Positions 33,172 to 43,400 of a stretch of 50,233 bases of DNA are shown in pieces. The DNA comes from a bacterium (GTDB lineage Bacteria > Fidelibacterota > Marinisomatia > Marinisomatales > UBA1611). The notes beneath the pieces are model-generated. The model ran no database searches. It worked only from the letters and a program-made list of their open reading frames with translations, and was not told the origin of the DNA. The first letter of the stretch is position 1; the number at the start of each line of letters is the position of its first letter. The translations under genes were made by a program, and so were the position numbers. The DNA is taken from the NCBI GenBank assembly GCA_004321745.1, contig SGYO01000013.1, positions 1 to 50,233 of the forward strand, read 5' to 3'.

Positions 33172-36100
33172 ATGAGAAAACATATTTATCTAATGCTAAT
33201 TATTTTGATGCCAATTTTTGCACAAAAGTCAAAGTGGGAAATAGCAGAATCAAAACAAATCGTTGTGCCTGAAAAAAGTATTAGTGAGACTAATTCAACT
33301 TCAGTGCCTAGAAGAATTTCTTATCAAGGTTTTCTAACAAATGAAAATGGGCAACCAGCAAATGATATGCTTTATAACGTTAAGTTTCGATTATATCGCG
33401 AACTTGAGGGAGGTAACCATTTCTGGGAAGAATCTCAAATGATATTTGTAAAAGATGGCTTTCTATCTGCTACTATTGGTTCTTCCAATGAAATAAATGA
33501 AGTCCCTAGAACTACATATTTAGAAATTGAAGTTGGAGGGAGTATACTTGACCCTCGTCAAGAAATGACTTCAGTTTTCTATTCTGTGATATCTGATACA
33601 TCCTACTTTGCTAAAGGCTATACAAAAACAGACGATTTAGCACCTGTTGCAATTTCAGGAAAATATTCTGACCTTATCAATCTCCCAGATACGTTATCAG
33701 CTGAATTATTTATAGGAAGCGCATCAGGGTTAACAGGCATTTTAGCTGATTCTGTCGGCGTATTGAGTGGTAATAGCCCTTTAGTTTTTGAGGGAGAGAT
33801 TTATGATAATAATCAGATATCTTTAAATATTGAAGAACCAAGTGAAGACCACGAGATAGTAATACCTAATGTAAGTGGGACGATAATCACTACTGGAAAT
33901 GATGAACTTATAGATGCTGTAGGTGTAATCAACTCTGGAATATGGATGGGTGGTGAAATTGAAGATTCATTCATTGATAATGATCTAGATATTTTAGGGG
34001 GAGTTATAGATAATACACCAATTGGTGATTCTATTCCGTCCACTGGTAATTTTAGCAGTCTTACTTCTCAGAATGGCTTATTTTTTGATGGAGGAGATAA
34101 TTTTCTTTCAAATGATGAATTATTATTATTGGACAGTGCCTTGTTTGGAGAGGCATCTGAAAATAAAGTTCTCGTAACTGATAGCAATAACGATATTTCA
34201 GGATTAAGAAATATCAATGCGTCAGGAGTAATTACTGCTGATTCTTTTGCGGGGATGTTCATGGGCGATGGCTCTGGTATCACAGGAGTAAGTGCATCAA
34301 GCGTTGGTGACCTCATTGGAAATAGTCCTTTAGTTTTTGAAGGAGAAAATAGTGATGATTTTCAAACAACAATTCAAGTTGAAGAGCCAACCTCAGATCA
34401 GATAATTATGATTCCAAATGTAACTGGAACTTTATTAACTAGTTCTAATGATTCAATAATTGATGCTGTTGGCATAATAAACGAAGGAACATGGCAAGGT
34501 AGTCCTATCCAAGATGATTATATAGCTAATGATCTTACGGTTGAAAATGGGAATATTAATTCTACATCAATTGGAATGTCTTCCCCAGATTCAGGCAGGT
34601 TTAGTTCCCTTGAGTCTGTAAATGGCATAACACTAGGAAATGGTGTAATAAATATTAGTCCTGATGAAATGAGCTCCATTGATGGCGCTATAATTGGTAC
34701 CGCACTACCAAACAAAGTTTTAATTCCTAATGAAAATTCTTCAATAAGTGGTCTCAATAGTTTATTAATAGAAGAAAACTTTTTTACCGCCTTTGCTACG
34801 ATTGATGATATTCTGCTAGATGGTGCAACGATTGGTCATACAGATGATACGGACTTGGTTACGTTATCGAATGGTACGGTAACGGTTGCAGGCACGTTGG
34901 CAGCGACAACGTTAACGGGTGATGGTTCTGGTATTACGGGTGTATCTGCAAACTCACTTAAGTCGGATGATATCACAGAAGGTGATGCAGCGGTAACGAT
35001 CAGCACTTCTACCGGTGCAATTAATTTAACTCCAGCAACTGGTTCAGCAGTTGTACTGGATGGTAGCGTAAATGTAGATGGTGGTGCGGTAACTGGTGCC
35101 AGTACGATCACTGCATCTGGTGCGATCACGGGTGGTAGTGTAACCGATGGTACCGCTACGATGACTAGTGGAGCACTAAGTGGTGTGACCACGATCACAG
35201 GATCTGGTTTAGCGACGGTTGGTTCTTTAGATGTGGATGATGTATTAGTCGATGGTGCAACGATTGGTCATACAGATGATACGGACTTGGTTACATTATC
35301 GAATGGTACGGTAACGGTTGCAGGTGAAATAACTGCTACTACATTAGATATCGGAGGGACAAATATTACTGCAACCGCTACTGAAATAAATATTTTAGAT
35401 GGTGCGTTAAAAGAAAATAATTCAATATGGATTGGTAATGATCCCTCCTCCACAACAGATAATGCACTAAATAGTGTCGCATTTGGAAAAACTGCGTTGG
35501 ACGCAATTACAACTGGTGATTATAATACAGCTTTTGGTTATGATGCTTTGACGAACCAAACCACTGGTAATAATAACGTTGCAATTGGGTATGAAGCTTT
35601 AAGGGACAATAGCACAACTAGCCAAAATGTGGCAATTGGTATGAGCGCGCTACAAGAGTCAAATGCTGCTGGTAATGTTGCTATTGGTGCAAATGCTATG
35701 AGAGGAACTACAAATACAGCAATAACAGGTGGCGAAAATGTCGCAGTTGGTAGTTCTGCTTTAAAGTTAAACATTGGAGGTGCTTCAAATACAGCGATTG
35801 GAAAAGCTAGTATGGGTAATAATACAGATGGTAATTATAATGTTGCCGTAGGTAAAGGAAGTTTGAATGATAATACTGAAGGCTCAAACAATACTACCTT
35901 AGGCTATCATTCAGCAAATACAGGTACTAATGATATTACTACTGGTGAAAATAACACATTAATTGGTGCATCTACTGCAGCTTCAGCTGCAGCAGGTACA
36001 AATCAGACTGTGATTGGCTATGGGTCTTCGGGCCAAGCGAATAATTCTGTTACTCTTGGTAATGCAGATGTTACAGCTGTTTATATGGCTCAGGATGCAG

Positions 36101-37530
36101 GCGCAACAGTCTACGCAGCTGGAATGGTTTTAGGCGGCACTTCTGTTACGAGTACTGCAGCTGAAATAAATATTATAGATGGAGGTACATCAGCAACATC
36201 TACTACTATAGTAGCTGCAGACAGAGTAGTTTTAAATGATGACGGTACTATGAAACAAGTTGCTATGTCAGATGTAGCTACTTACGTAGGATCTATCTCA
36301 AGTTTAGAATCATTATATGATGCTAAATCTGGCGGTACAAACTTTACAGAATCATTACTCATCGGCCATGAAACTACAGGGACCTTAAATGCATCAGAGT
36401 ATAATACTGGAGTTGGTAGAGGTTCTTTGGATGCATTATCAGAAGGTGATAATAATACAGCCCTTGGGTACAATTCTTTGAGCGCAAATACAACAGGCTC
36501 TGATAATATTGCAATAGGGTACAATGCATTAGTTGCCAATACCACAAAAGGACAGAACATTGCCATTGGAAGAGATGCTCTTAAAGTTCAGACAGACGGA
36601 GGTGAATTCAATGTAGCTGTCGGTACTTATTCGTTAGATGAAAATACATTTGGAGACAAAAATGTTGCTTTGGGTTATGTTGCACTAGGTAAGAACACTG
36701 AGGCTTCCTATAATACTGGTATCGGTACGGAATCTTTAAAGTTAAATACTACTGGAACAAATAATACTGGTCTAGGATATGCAGCAGGCGATGTAGTGTC
36801 TACAGGGTCTCAAAACGTTTTAATTGGTGCTAGCACTGATCCCGGCGCAGCTGATGCAACAAACCAGACAGTAGTTGGTTACGGCGCAACTGGGCAGGCT
36901 GATAACTCAGTGACGTTAGGTAATGCTGATGTGACTGCAGTCTACATGGCTCAAGATAAAGGTGCTACAGTATATGCTGCAGGTTTTAGTCTTGAAAATG
37001 ATGAGACGGTAACTAATTCAACAGATGGAACTGTTTTGATAAATGGTACAGTAGCCTCTGGTACAGGTAGTGCTTCAGGGGTTTTTACTTCGAATGGAGA
37101 TAATGATTTAGTTTTACAAACAGGCAATTCAACAACTGGGTCGATTACAATTACTGACGGTTCTAATGGTGATATTACTTTAGCTCCAAATGGCACAGGA
37201 AAAACAGACTTCAATGATAGTCCCCTTACTGGTTTTGGAGCAGATATAAGTAGTGAATCAGGTACTTCAAAGACTCTTGCTGCTACTGACAATGGGACAA
37301 TTATAAATTGCTCAAATGGTAGTGCGATAACTATTACAGTACCAACTAGTTTACCAGTAGGATTTAATTGTATGATTATACAAAGTGGTAGCGGGCAAGT
37401 CACGCTTAGTGCGTCTAGCACAACATTAAATAATAGAAATGGACTAAAAACAGCTGGTCAGCATGCAATAATGACATTAGTACACCTAGGAAGTAATGTT
37501 TTTGTCGTTTCTGGTGACACTGCATCTTAG
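33172..37530 (+). CDS. Large tail-fibre/YadA-head-like surface fibre protein
   Basis: The protein has 1452 residues with a signal peptide (MRKHIYLMLIILMPIFAQ). Residues 45-130 contain RRISYQGFLTNENGQPAND, an N-terminal domain common in bacterial 'tail fiber domain' proteins. Two diverged ~190-residue modules follow (each with GNSPLVFEGE and a TGT[LI][LI]T motif), then a Thr/Gly/Ala-rich section with DGSGITGVSA. Two blocks of YadA/Hia-head-like repeats (NNVAIGYEAL, NTGLGYAAG type) lie at about 760-960 and 1060-1230. Each ends in NSVTLGNADVTAVYMAQD. TATEINILDG and STAAEINIIDG echo phage tail-fibre modules. The C-terminal ~90 residues (ITITVPTSLPVGFNCMIIQSGSGQVT) resemble phage-fibre tips. Neither a T9SS sorting signal nor a YadA barrel nor an S74 chaperone is seen. 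It is probably a trimeric adhesive fibre. Confidence 0.85.
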   Translation: MRKHIYLMLIILMPIFAQKSKWEIAESKQIVVPEKSISETNSTSVPRRISYQGFLTNENGQPANDMLYNVKFRLYRELEGGNHFWEESQMIFVKDGFLSATIGSSNEINEVPRTTYLEIEVGGSILDPRQEMTSVFYSVISDTSYFAKGYTKTDDLAPVAISGKYSDLINLPDTLSAELFIGSASGLTGILADSVGVLSGNSPLVFEGEIYDNNQISLNIEEPSEDHEIVIPNVSGTIITTGNDELIDAVGVINSGIWMGGEIEDSFIDNDLDILGGVIDNTPIGDSIPSTGNFSSLTSQNGLFFDGGDNFLSNDELLLLDSALFGEASENKVLVTDSNNDISGLRNINASGVITADSFAGMFMGDGSGITGVSASSVGDLIGNSPLVFEGENSDDFQTTIQVEEPTSDQIIMIPNVTGTLLTSSNDSIIDAVGIINEGTWQGSPIQDDYIANDLTVENGNINSTSIGMSSPDSGRFSSLESVNGITLGNGVINISPDEMSSIDGAIIGTALPNKVLIPNENSSISGLNSLLIEENFFTAFATIDDILLDGATIGHTDDTDLVTLSNGTVTVAGTLAATTLTGDGSGITGVSANSLKSDDITEGDAAVTISTSTGAINLTPATGSAVVLDGSVNVDGGAVTGASTITASGAITGGSVTDGTATMTSGALSGVTTITGSGLATVGSLDVDDVLVDGATIGHTDDTDLVTLSNGTVTVAGEITATTLDIGGTNITATATEINILDGALKENNSIWIGNDPSSTTDNALNSVAFGKTALDAITTGDYNTAFGYDALTNQTTGNNNVAIGYEALRDNSTTSQNVAIGMSALQESNAAGNVAIGANAMRGTTNTAITGGENVAVGSSALKLNIGGASNTAIGKASMGNNTDGNYNVAVGKGSLNDNTEGSNNTTLGYHSANTGTNDITTGENNTLIGASTAASAAAGTNQTVIGYGSSGQANNSVTLGNADVTAVYMAQDAGATVYAAGMVLGGTSVTSTAAEINIIDGGTSATSTTIVAADRVVLNDDGTMKQVAMSDVATYVGSISSLESLYDAKSGGTNFTESLLIGHETTGTLNASEYNTGVGRGSLDALSEGDNNTALGYNSLSANTTGSDNIAIGYNALVANTTKGQNIAIGRDALKVQTDGGEFNVAVGTYSLDENTFGDKNVALGYVALGKNTEASYNTGIGTESLKLNTTGTNNTGLGYAAGDVVSTGSQNVLIGASTDPGAADATNQTVVGYGATGQADNSVTLGNADVTAVYMAQDKGATVYAAGFSLENDETVTNSTDGTVLINGTVASGTGSASGVFTSNGDNDLVLQTGNSTTGSITITDGSNGDITLAPNGTGKTDFNDSPLTGFGADISSESGTSKTLAATDNGTIINCSNGSAITITVPTSLPVGFNCMIIQSGSGQVTLSASSTTLNNRNGLKTAGQHAIMTLVHLGSNVFVVSGDTAS
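34819..34892 (+). repeat. 74-bp near-identical repeat, copy 1 (inside fibre gene)
   Basis: It encodes DGATIGHTDDTDLVTLSNG and the following residues up to the start of the next module. It differs from copy 2 (35251-35324) at one base. The other repeats in this gene are far more diverged at synonymous sites. Confidence 0.95.
35251..35324 (+). repeat. 74-bp near-identical repeat, copy 2 (inside fibre gene)
   Basis: It is in the same frame and orientation as copy 1, starting 432 bases later (144 codons), so recombination between the copies would delete or duplicate in frame. The single difference is ACG versus ACA for threonine. Confidence 0.95.
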
Positions 37531-37542
37531 ACCTGAATTAAT

Positions 37543-39363
37543 ATGAATTTAAAATCTAATTTAATTTTATTATTTACGCTGTTAAGCTTTGTTCAGGTTC
37601 CTAGAGGGCAAGAATATAAGATTAGTGGTGCTCAAATTACATCAGGTCAAGTAGCAGCAAGCTCTAATCAATATCGTATTAGTTCTGGGACATCAAGTAT
37701 GACATCTAATCCTACTATATCTGACTCCTTTTCAGTATCTCTAAGTATGATTGGTATTATTCAAACTATAAGTGTGATGCCACCAGATATTAACATAACG
37801 ATGAACAACAACTTGTTTCAGACAAGAACATCAATAAATATAGTTGGTGTGCTTCAAGATGTGAACGGTGTCGCCTCAGCAAATCTTCACCTTCAAAAAG
37901 GAGGAGAAAATGAAGAAATTATTTTACCCATGGTTGCGTTAAATGATACATTATATCAAGTAACTATTCCAGATACGCTTGTAACCGTAAATAATTTCAG
38001 AGCATATATAAGTGGAATTGATAATTTAGAGATTACGGGAAATAGTAAATTATTTTACCCAACTCTATTATATGGTTCGAATGAATTAAATACATCAATA
38101 AAGAATAGCATTTATCCTGATGGAGTTCCTTCCAAAAAATGGAGGATGATCTCTTTTCCAGGAAGTATCAATGATTCAATTATTAGTAGTGCAAAAGATG
38201 ATGACCATGTTTTTTATCAATGGGATGATTCAAATAGTGAGTGGGTTATTCCTAATGTGGTAAAAAGAGCTGAGGCTTATTGGTTTAAACATTTTTATGA
38301 TAATTCCATTCTATTTAAATCAGATTCTGGCACAGCAATTTCTTTGCAACCTTATAAAATTGAATTAAAACAAGGGTGGAATATGATTGGAAGTCCTTTT
38401 GCTTCAACAGTTGAATTTGAAGCTAATTCAATTGAGGTTTCCGATCTATACTATTTTGGTGATAGCACAAATAAAGATGGTTGGTCAGTTGTATTAAAGG
38501 AGATGCAGCCTTGGGCTGGTTATGCAGTACATTCTAGTTCAGACACGTCAAGCATAACACTTAAACCATTTCCGAATGAAAATGTAAATAGGTCATCAGG
38601 AAAAAAAGTAAACCAAGAATGGACTATTCAATTTTTAGTTAAGGAAAAGAATTCCTTTGATAATTCAACTTTGATGGGTAGAAAGGAATCTGCTTTTGAT
38701 GACATTGATTTTTCTGATACTCCCATGTTACCAAAGATCGAAAAGGAGGGCATTAATGCTGCACTATTTTTAAATGGACAAGAAAGCAAAAAATATTCTA
38801 GTGATTTTAGATCAATTGATGCGATAAATGGAGTGTGGGATTTACAAATCTTATCTGAACAAAATGTCGATAATATTGAACTAATGGTAAAAGATATTAT
38901 TTCTTTACCAAAGGGAATTTCCATTGCAATGCTTGATGTGCAAAGGCGTATCGTTTTTACAAATATTTTTTCAAGAAAAATAATTTTTGATAAAATAGGA
39001 GGGCTGGAGTACGAATTCAAAGTAGTAGCTGGTGAATCAGGGTATGTTGATCAAATGATCAAAAATCTTCTAGAAATCATTCCAAATAATTTTTCTTTAA
39101 GTAAAAATTACCCGAATCCATTCAATCCAATAACTAATCTAGATTATTCTATTCCTAAGAGATCAAATGTAACTTTGCGAGTATTTAATATGATGGGACA
39201 AGAAGTGATAACGCTGATAAATGAAAAAAAATCTTATGGAAATTATTCTATTTCCTGGAATGGTTTAGATAGTAAAGGAGTTAATGTAGCATCAGGAGTT
39301 TACTTCGCAGAGCTAAGGAACCGAAATGAAAGAAGAATCACAAAAATGTTGTTAATGAAATAA
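37543..39363 (+). CDS. T9SS-exported surface protein, function unknown
   Basis: The protein has 606 residues with a signal peptide (MNLKSNLILLFTLLSFVQVPRGQ). The mature N-terminus (YKISGAQITSGQVAASSNQYRISSG) is a short repeat-like segment seen in other exported proteins of this style. The middle contains Ig-like beta structure and RAEAYWFKH...QGWNMIGSPFAS, a recurrent feature of T9SS cargo proteins. The C-terminal ~90 residues carry NFSLSKNYPNPFNPITNLDYSIP and end SGVYFAELRNRNERRITKMLLMK, the type-A sorting domain. No enzyme motif is visible. It starts 12 bases after the fibre gene, so the two are probably made together. A part in fibre anchoring or a joint surface coat is plausible. Confidence 0.87.
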   Translation: MNLKSNLILLFTLLSFVQVPRGQEYKISGAQITSGQVAASSNQYRISSGTSSMTSNPTISDSFSVSLSMIGIIQTISVMPPDINITMNNNLFQTRTSINIVGVLQDVNGVASANLHLQKGGENEEIILPMVALNDTLYQVTIPDTLVTVNNFRAYISGIDNLEITGNSKLFYPTLLYGSNELNTSIKNSIYPDGVPSKKWRMISFPGSINDSIISSAKDDDHVFYQWDDSNSEWVIPNVVKRAEAYWFKHFYDNSILFKSDSGTAISLQPYKIELKQGWNMIGSPFASTVEFEANSIEVSDLYYFGDSTNKDGWSVVLKEMQPWAGYAVHSSSDTSSITLKPFPNENVNRSSGKKVNQEWTIQFLVKEKNSFDNSTLMGRKESAFDDIDFSDTPMLPKIEKEGINAALFLNGQESKKYSSDFRSIDAINGVWDLQILSEQNVDNIELMVKDIISLPKGISIAMLDVQRRIVFTNIFSRKIIFDKIGGLEYEFKVVAGESGYVDQMIKNLLEIIPNNFSLSKNYPNPFNPITNLDYSIPKRSNVTLRVFNMMGQEVITLINEKKSYGNYSISWNGLDSKGVNVASGVYFAELRNRNERRITKMLLMK

Positions 39364-39378
39364 TAGATAAAAATCAGA

Positions 39379-40167
39379 GTGCGTTTTATTTTTATAAATT
39401 ATTACTATTTAATAGGTCTTTACATTCACAGTGTGATATATGCTCAGTTTGCGCTTCCCACATTCCATGCTGTCCAAGCGAAAAATGTTTTCAATTACAT
39501 TTTAGATTTAAACGGTTCTAATGAAGCAGCGTACGTAGATGATGATCCAGCTTTTGAAACAACAGCTTTTTCCATTCAAGCGTGGGTAGACCCAAGTAGC
39601 CTCCCTAGTACTGGAAATCAGGCATGGTTTGTAAATAAAAATAGAGTTTACAGAATGGGTTTAGATAATAATGGTGGAACTACAAAAATTATTGCTCAGC
39701 ATAGGAGCGGTGGGACTTATGAGAATATCGAAGGATCAACATTATCAGACGCAAGCGGGGGTTGGTACCATGTTGTTTTTACTTTTGATGATTATTCGAA
39801 TCGTTTAAGAATTTATGTAAATGGAATTAAAATTAATCAGGAATCATACTCAGGTAGTACCGTAAATCAAAATAGTGAATTCTCTATAGGTCGTAGATAT
39901 GATACCAATGCAGGATATTATAATGGAAAAATTGATGAGGTAGCATACTGGAATACTGAATTAAGTGCTAATGCAATTGCCGCACTGTATAACAGTGGTA
40001 CTCCTTTATCCGCATTGTCTAATTCTGGTAATTATACTAATTCTGGAAACCTTGTCATGTATTATCAATTTCAAGGAAATTTGAACGATTCACAAGGAAG
40101 TTTTAATCTAACTAACTATAGTAATAATATAGGTTCCAGTAATTATGTTTCCGAAACGATTGAATGA
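39379..40167 (+). CDS. Exported LamG/concanavalin A-like lectin domain protein
   Basis: The protein has 262 residues starting at GTG. The hydrophobic leader (FIFINYYYLIGLYIHSVIYA) is a probable signal peptide. Residues 45-215 form a LamG-type jelly roll: FSIQAWVDPSSL, GGWYHVVFTFDDYSNRLRIYVNG and GKIDEVAYWNTELSANAIAALYN are the classic strands of Laminin_G_3. These domains bind glycans or proteins. The protein ends shortly after a final strand and lacks a T9SS tail, unlike its upstream neighbour. It may be held on the cell by another component. It lies 15 bases after the T9SS cargo gene and closes the surface-protein cluster. Confidence 0.85.
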   Translation: MRFIFINYYYLIGLYIHSVIYAQFALPTFHAVQAKNVFNYILDLNGSNEAAYVDDDPAFETTAFSIQAWVDPSSLPSTGNQAWFVNKNRVYRMGLDNNGGTTKIIAQHRSGGTYENIEGSTLSDASGGWYHVVFTFDDYSNRLRIYVNGIKINQESYSGSTVNQNSEFSIGRRYDTNAGYYNGKIDEVAYWNTELSANAIAALYNSGTPLSALSNSGNYTNSGNLVMYYQFQGNLNDSQGSFNLTNYSNNIGSSNYVSETIE

Positions 40168-40452
40168 ATATGAAATTTCTATAAAGATTAATTTTGTGTA
40201 TTCTAACTTTTATAATTCCAGCGTCGTATTCTGGTAAAAACATAATTGTAAGCTAAAAGTAAATCCTTTTAACTTTATATACTTCAAACTATTGTAAATA
40301 ATTTTTACAAGGTTATAACATTGTAAACTCATTGTCTTCCTATATTTATATAGCTAAATTGATTTACAACAATTATAGAGCATTTATGTTCTATTTATAG
40401 GCTTTTTTTAATGTTGTAAAAATTAATAAAAATAAAATACAACAAAATAATA
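40168..40452. promoter_or_regulatory. 285-bp non-coding region with clustered TTGTAAA/TTTACAA half-sites
   Basis: This is the longest gene-free gap in the window and is very A+T-rich. The 7-mer TTGTAAA or its complement TTTACAA occurs five times: 40292-40298, 40304-40310 (inverted), 40321-40327, 40363-40369 (inverted) and 40414-40420. A shorter TTGTAA lies at 40246 and a partial TACAA at 40439. The gene that follows encodes a protein with an N-terminal winged helix, so autoregulation is a natural reading. I see no clear terminator for the upstream gene and no Shine-Dalgarno site before the ATG at 40453. Confidence 0.55.
40292..40310. repeat. Perfect inverted repeat TTGTAAA-TAATT-TTTACAA (operator candidate)
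   Basis: The arms are 7 bp with a 5-bp spacer, so the half-site centres lie 12 bp apart, roughly one helical turn. That spacing suits a dimeric winged-helix regulator. It lies 143 bases before the coiled-coil gene and is the best-formed element of the half-site cluster. Confidence 0.6.
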
Positions 40453-43400
40453 ATGGATTTTGAAAATTTAATATCTAATCTTATAGACCAAAAAGTCATT
40501 AAAGCAATTTCCAAGCCAATACCCAAAAAGATAATTTCATGTATTGGAGGAGATTCTTTTACTGCATCTGAAATTGCGGATAAGATATCTTTCCCAAAAG
40601 AGAAGATTTATTACCATATAAAAAAATTGGTTGCATTTAAAATACTAACGGTTTCAGAAACAAATGAAATTAAAGGTATCATTCAAAAAAAATACAGATT
40701 AGCCGAAATTTCTTCATCATTCAAAAAAGATAGGTTGTATGATGACATACATGAAAATGATTTATACATAAATGAAGAATTAAAAACCAAAATTGTAGAA
40801 AAAGAAACTGCATCAAAATTTGAATATGTTAAGGCTATTGCTAATAAAATGATGGGCAACAGCTCAGCTAGTGAAATTGTAATTCAGAAATATCAGATAA
40901 ATTCTAAGATTAAAAAATTAAGCTCGGTCATTTTTAATACTCGCAATGATATTAACGCAGTTAAAGAAAAGATTGAATCTATCATTACTCAAATATCACT
41001 TTATAATGATTCAGATCAATTATATGCAAATCAAAAAAGACTTATCCAAGAGAATGAACAATTTTCAAAAAGAATAGATACCTATAAAAAAGATATTGCA
41101 TTATCTAATGATAAGATCTCTATTATAAAAAAAAATTACAATGATGAAAAAATTAAACAGAGTATTACAATAAAGGAGTTGCTGACTAAAATTGAAGAGA
41201 CTGAAAAAGAGCTTCTTATTCAATCAAATAAAAAAGATCAAATAGAATCTTATATCAAAAATATTTATGATGGGGATTCCATATTAAAAAATTATGAAAA
41301 GTTTAATTTTAAAAATGATCTTTCAGTTTTAAATATTAAGAAAAAGGATTTAAAAGAAGATATCACAAATAAAAAAATCCAAATAACATTGAGAGATGAA
41401 AAAATAACTCAAATTCAAAAAGCGATAGAACTAATCGCTGCTCAAACTGTTTCCTATGACAATGATTTGAATAATCTTTTACATCAAACGAAACTATTTG
41501 GTTCATCTGTAGATAAGGTTTTAAATAACAATGAATTACTTGAAAAGAACTTGGAAAATGAATTACTAGATCTTAACAATAGAAAAAAAGAGGTTGATGA
41601 TAAATTGATTTTTCTAAATGAAAATATAAGAAGTAATCAGAAACAAATAAGTACTATAAGTAAATCAATTAAGCCGGATCACGCAGAGCTTAAGGGTCTA
41701 AGAGCTAAGCAGGAAAAATTATTGAAAAAACAATCAATAATTAGCTCTGACATTGATTCAATAAGCCAAAATAAAAAACAGTTAGTAAATGCACACAAGG
41801 ATAAAATAGATGAATGCTTTGACTTATTGAAAGAAATTGAAATCGTAATAAAAAAGAATGAAACTTCAAAATTATCAGAACAATTAAAAACGCTTGCACA
41901 AAATAAGAAAAGTCTAAATTTTAAAAAAGACTTGCTTAAAAAGTCTATTAGCTCTTTACAAGAAGAATTATATCAAGACCAGTCTTTTGTTGAAAATTCT
42001 AAAACATTATTTCAAAAAGAATATAAAAAAGAGCTTTCAAAATACGATAGCATAAAGGGTAAAATTAAAAAAAGTGAAGATACAGTATTAGTAATAACGA
42101 GTGAAATTGAGGTTTTAAAAAGTCTGATAGATTTCCATAAAGCCGTCCTAGAATCTTTAAGGCTGTTTGAGAGCGACACATTTAAAATTAATTTTGATTC
42201 TAAAGCTATAGAAAAGAACAATGAGGACAGATCACTGGAAATAATATTAGACAGTTATACTAAAACTTTTAATTGGTCTGCTGCTCAACTAAAAAAAGCC
42301 AGCTCTAATTTTCATGAAAATAAGTTTATAAAGAACTTAGATGATAACGATATTTTAAAAGAATCAAAAATAGTGATCGATATATCTAGTTCACTACTTT
42401 CAATTCCCCAAAAACTTGAAGAATTAAATTTAAAATTAATTGAAACTAGAAAAAGCTCAATATCTTATTTAAAAGAACAAAATATTTTTCAGTCATGTAA
42501 GGAAGAAATAAAGACGTTAAATAAAGAGAAAAGTGATTTAAAGAAAAATGAAAGGCAATTAGTTTACCAAATTAGATCATGCGAAAAATCAATAAAAGTT
42601 TTAAATAAAGAAAAATTAAAAAATGAGGAATTATTAGAAAATATTCAGACATCAATTTCCAAGTTAAAAGAAAAATCTAAATTATTAAAAAATAATAAGA
42701 TCGATTACGATTTTAAACATGTTGATGAAATTAAAAACATAGATAAAACAATAATTAATGTAGAAGCAGCAAATGAAGTATTAATAGAAAGCTTAAAAGA
42801 GCTGGACATAATAAATCAGAAAAGAGAAAAAAAATTAAAGATTTTCGAAAAATTGATTCATAGTATTGAAAAAGAAAGCGATAAAATTGATTCTGTTAAT
42901 CATAAAATCAAATTAATTGAATTTGAAGACAAGAATATTAGTGAGCAAAAAAGTGCAGCGATTCAGAAAATAAGACTAGATATAGATAATTATGAAAGTT
43001 CGATAATTAAAAAGAAATCATGGATTAGTAGTTCACGTTTTGAGGAAAATCAAATTCTTGGTGAAATCAGATTATGGAAAAAAGAATTAAATAGGTTGAA
43101 TGCAGAGAAAAAATTAATAAACAATGAAATTGAAAAATCACAGCAAGTTACGATTCAAAAAGAGGAAGAGGCAACATCTCGCAGAGACCACGTAATAAAT
43201 AAAATAAGAAATGAAATGGATAAAGAATATGATCAAGAAATAATAAAGCAAAGCAAACTAAAGAAAATTTATTTAGATAACAGATCAAAAATACTTGATG
43301 AAGAAAATAAGATCATAACTGTCATAAAAATAAAAGAGAAAAACTTACTTGATCTGCATAAAAAAATATCTAGAGTGATAGAGAAAATTCAAAAATTCAA

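Noticed and set aside
34836-35198. 120-residue open frame on the minus strand inside the fibre gene
   Set aside because: Its Val/Pro/Ala/Thr-rich sequence is the antisense image of Gly/Thr/Ala-rich codons in the real gene. The same holds for the frame at 36951-37421. Neither has a start context or recognisable domains.
33172-37530. Prophage origin of the fibre gene
   Set aside because: No other phage genes (capsid, terminase, portal, integrase) lie nearby, and the protein has a bacterial signal peptide. Module sharing with phages is the more modest reading.
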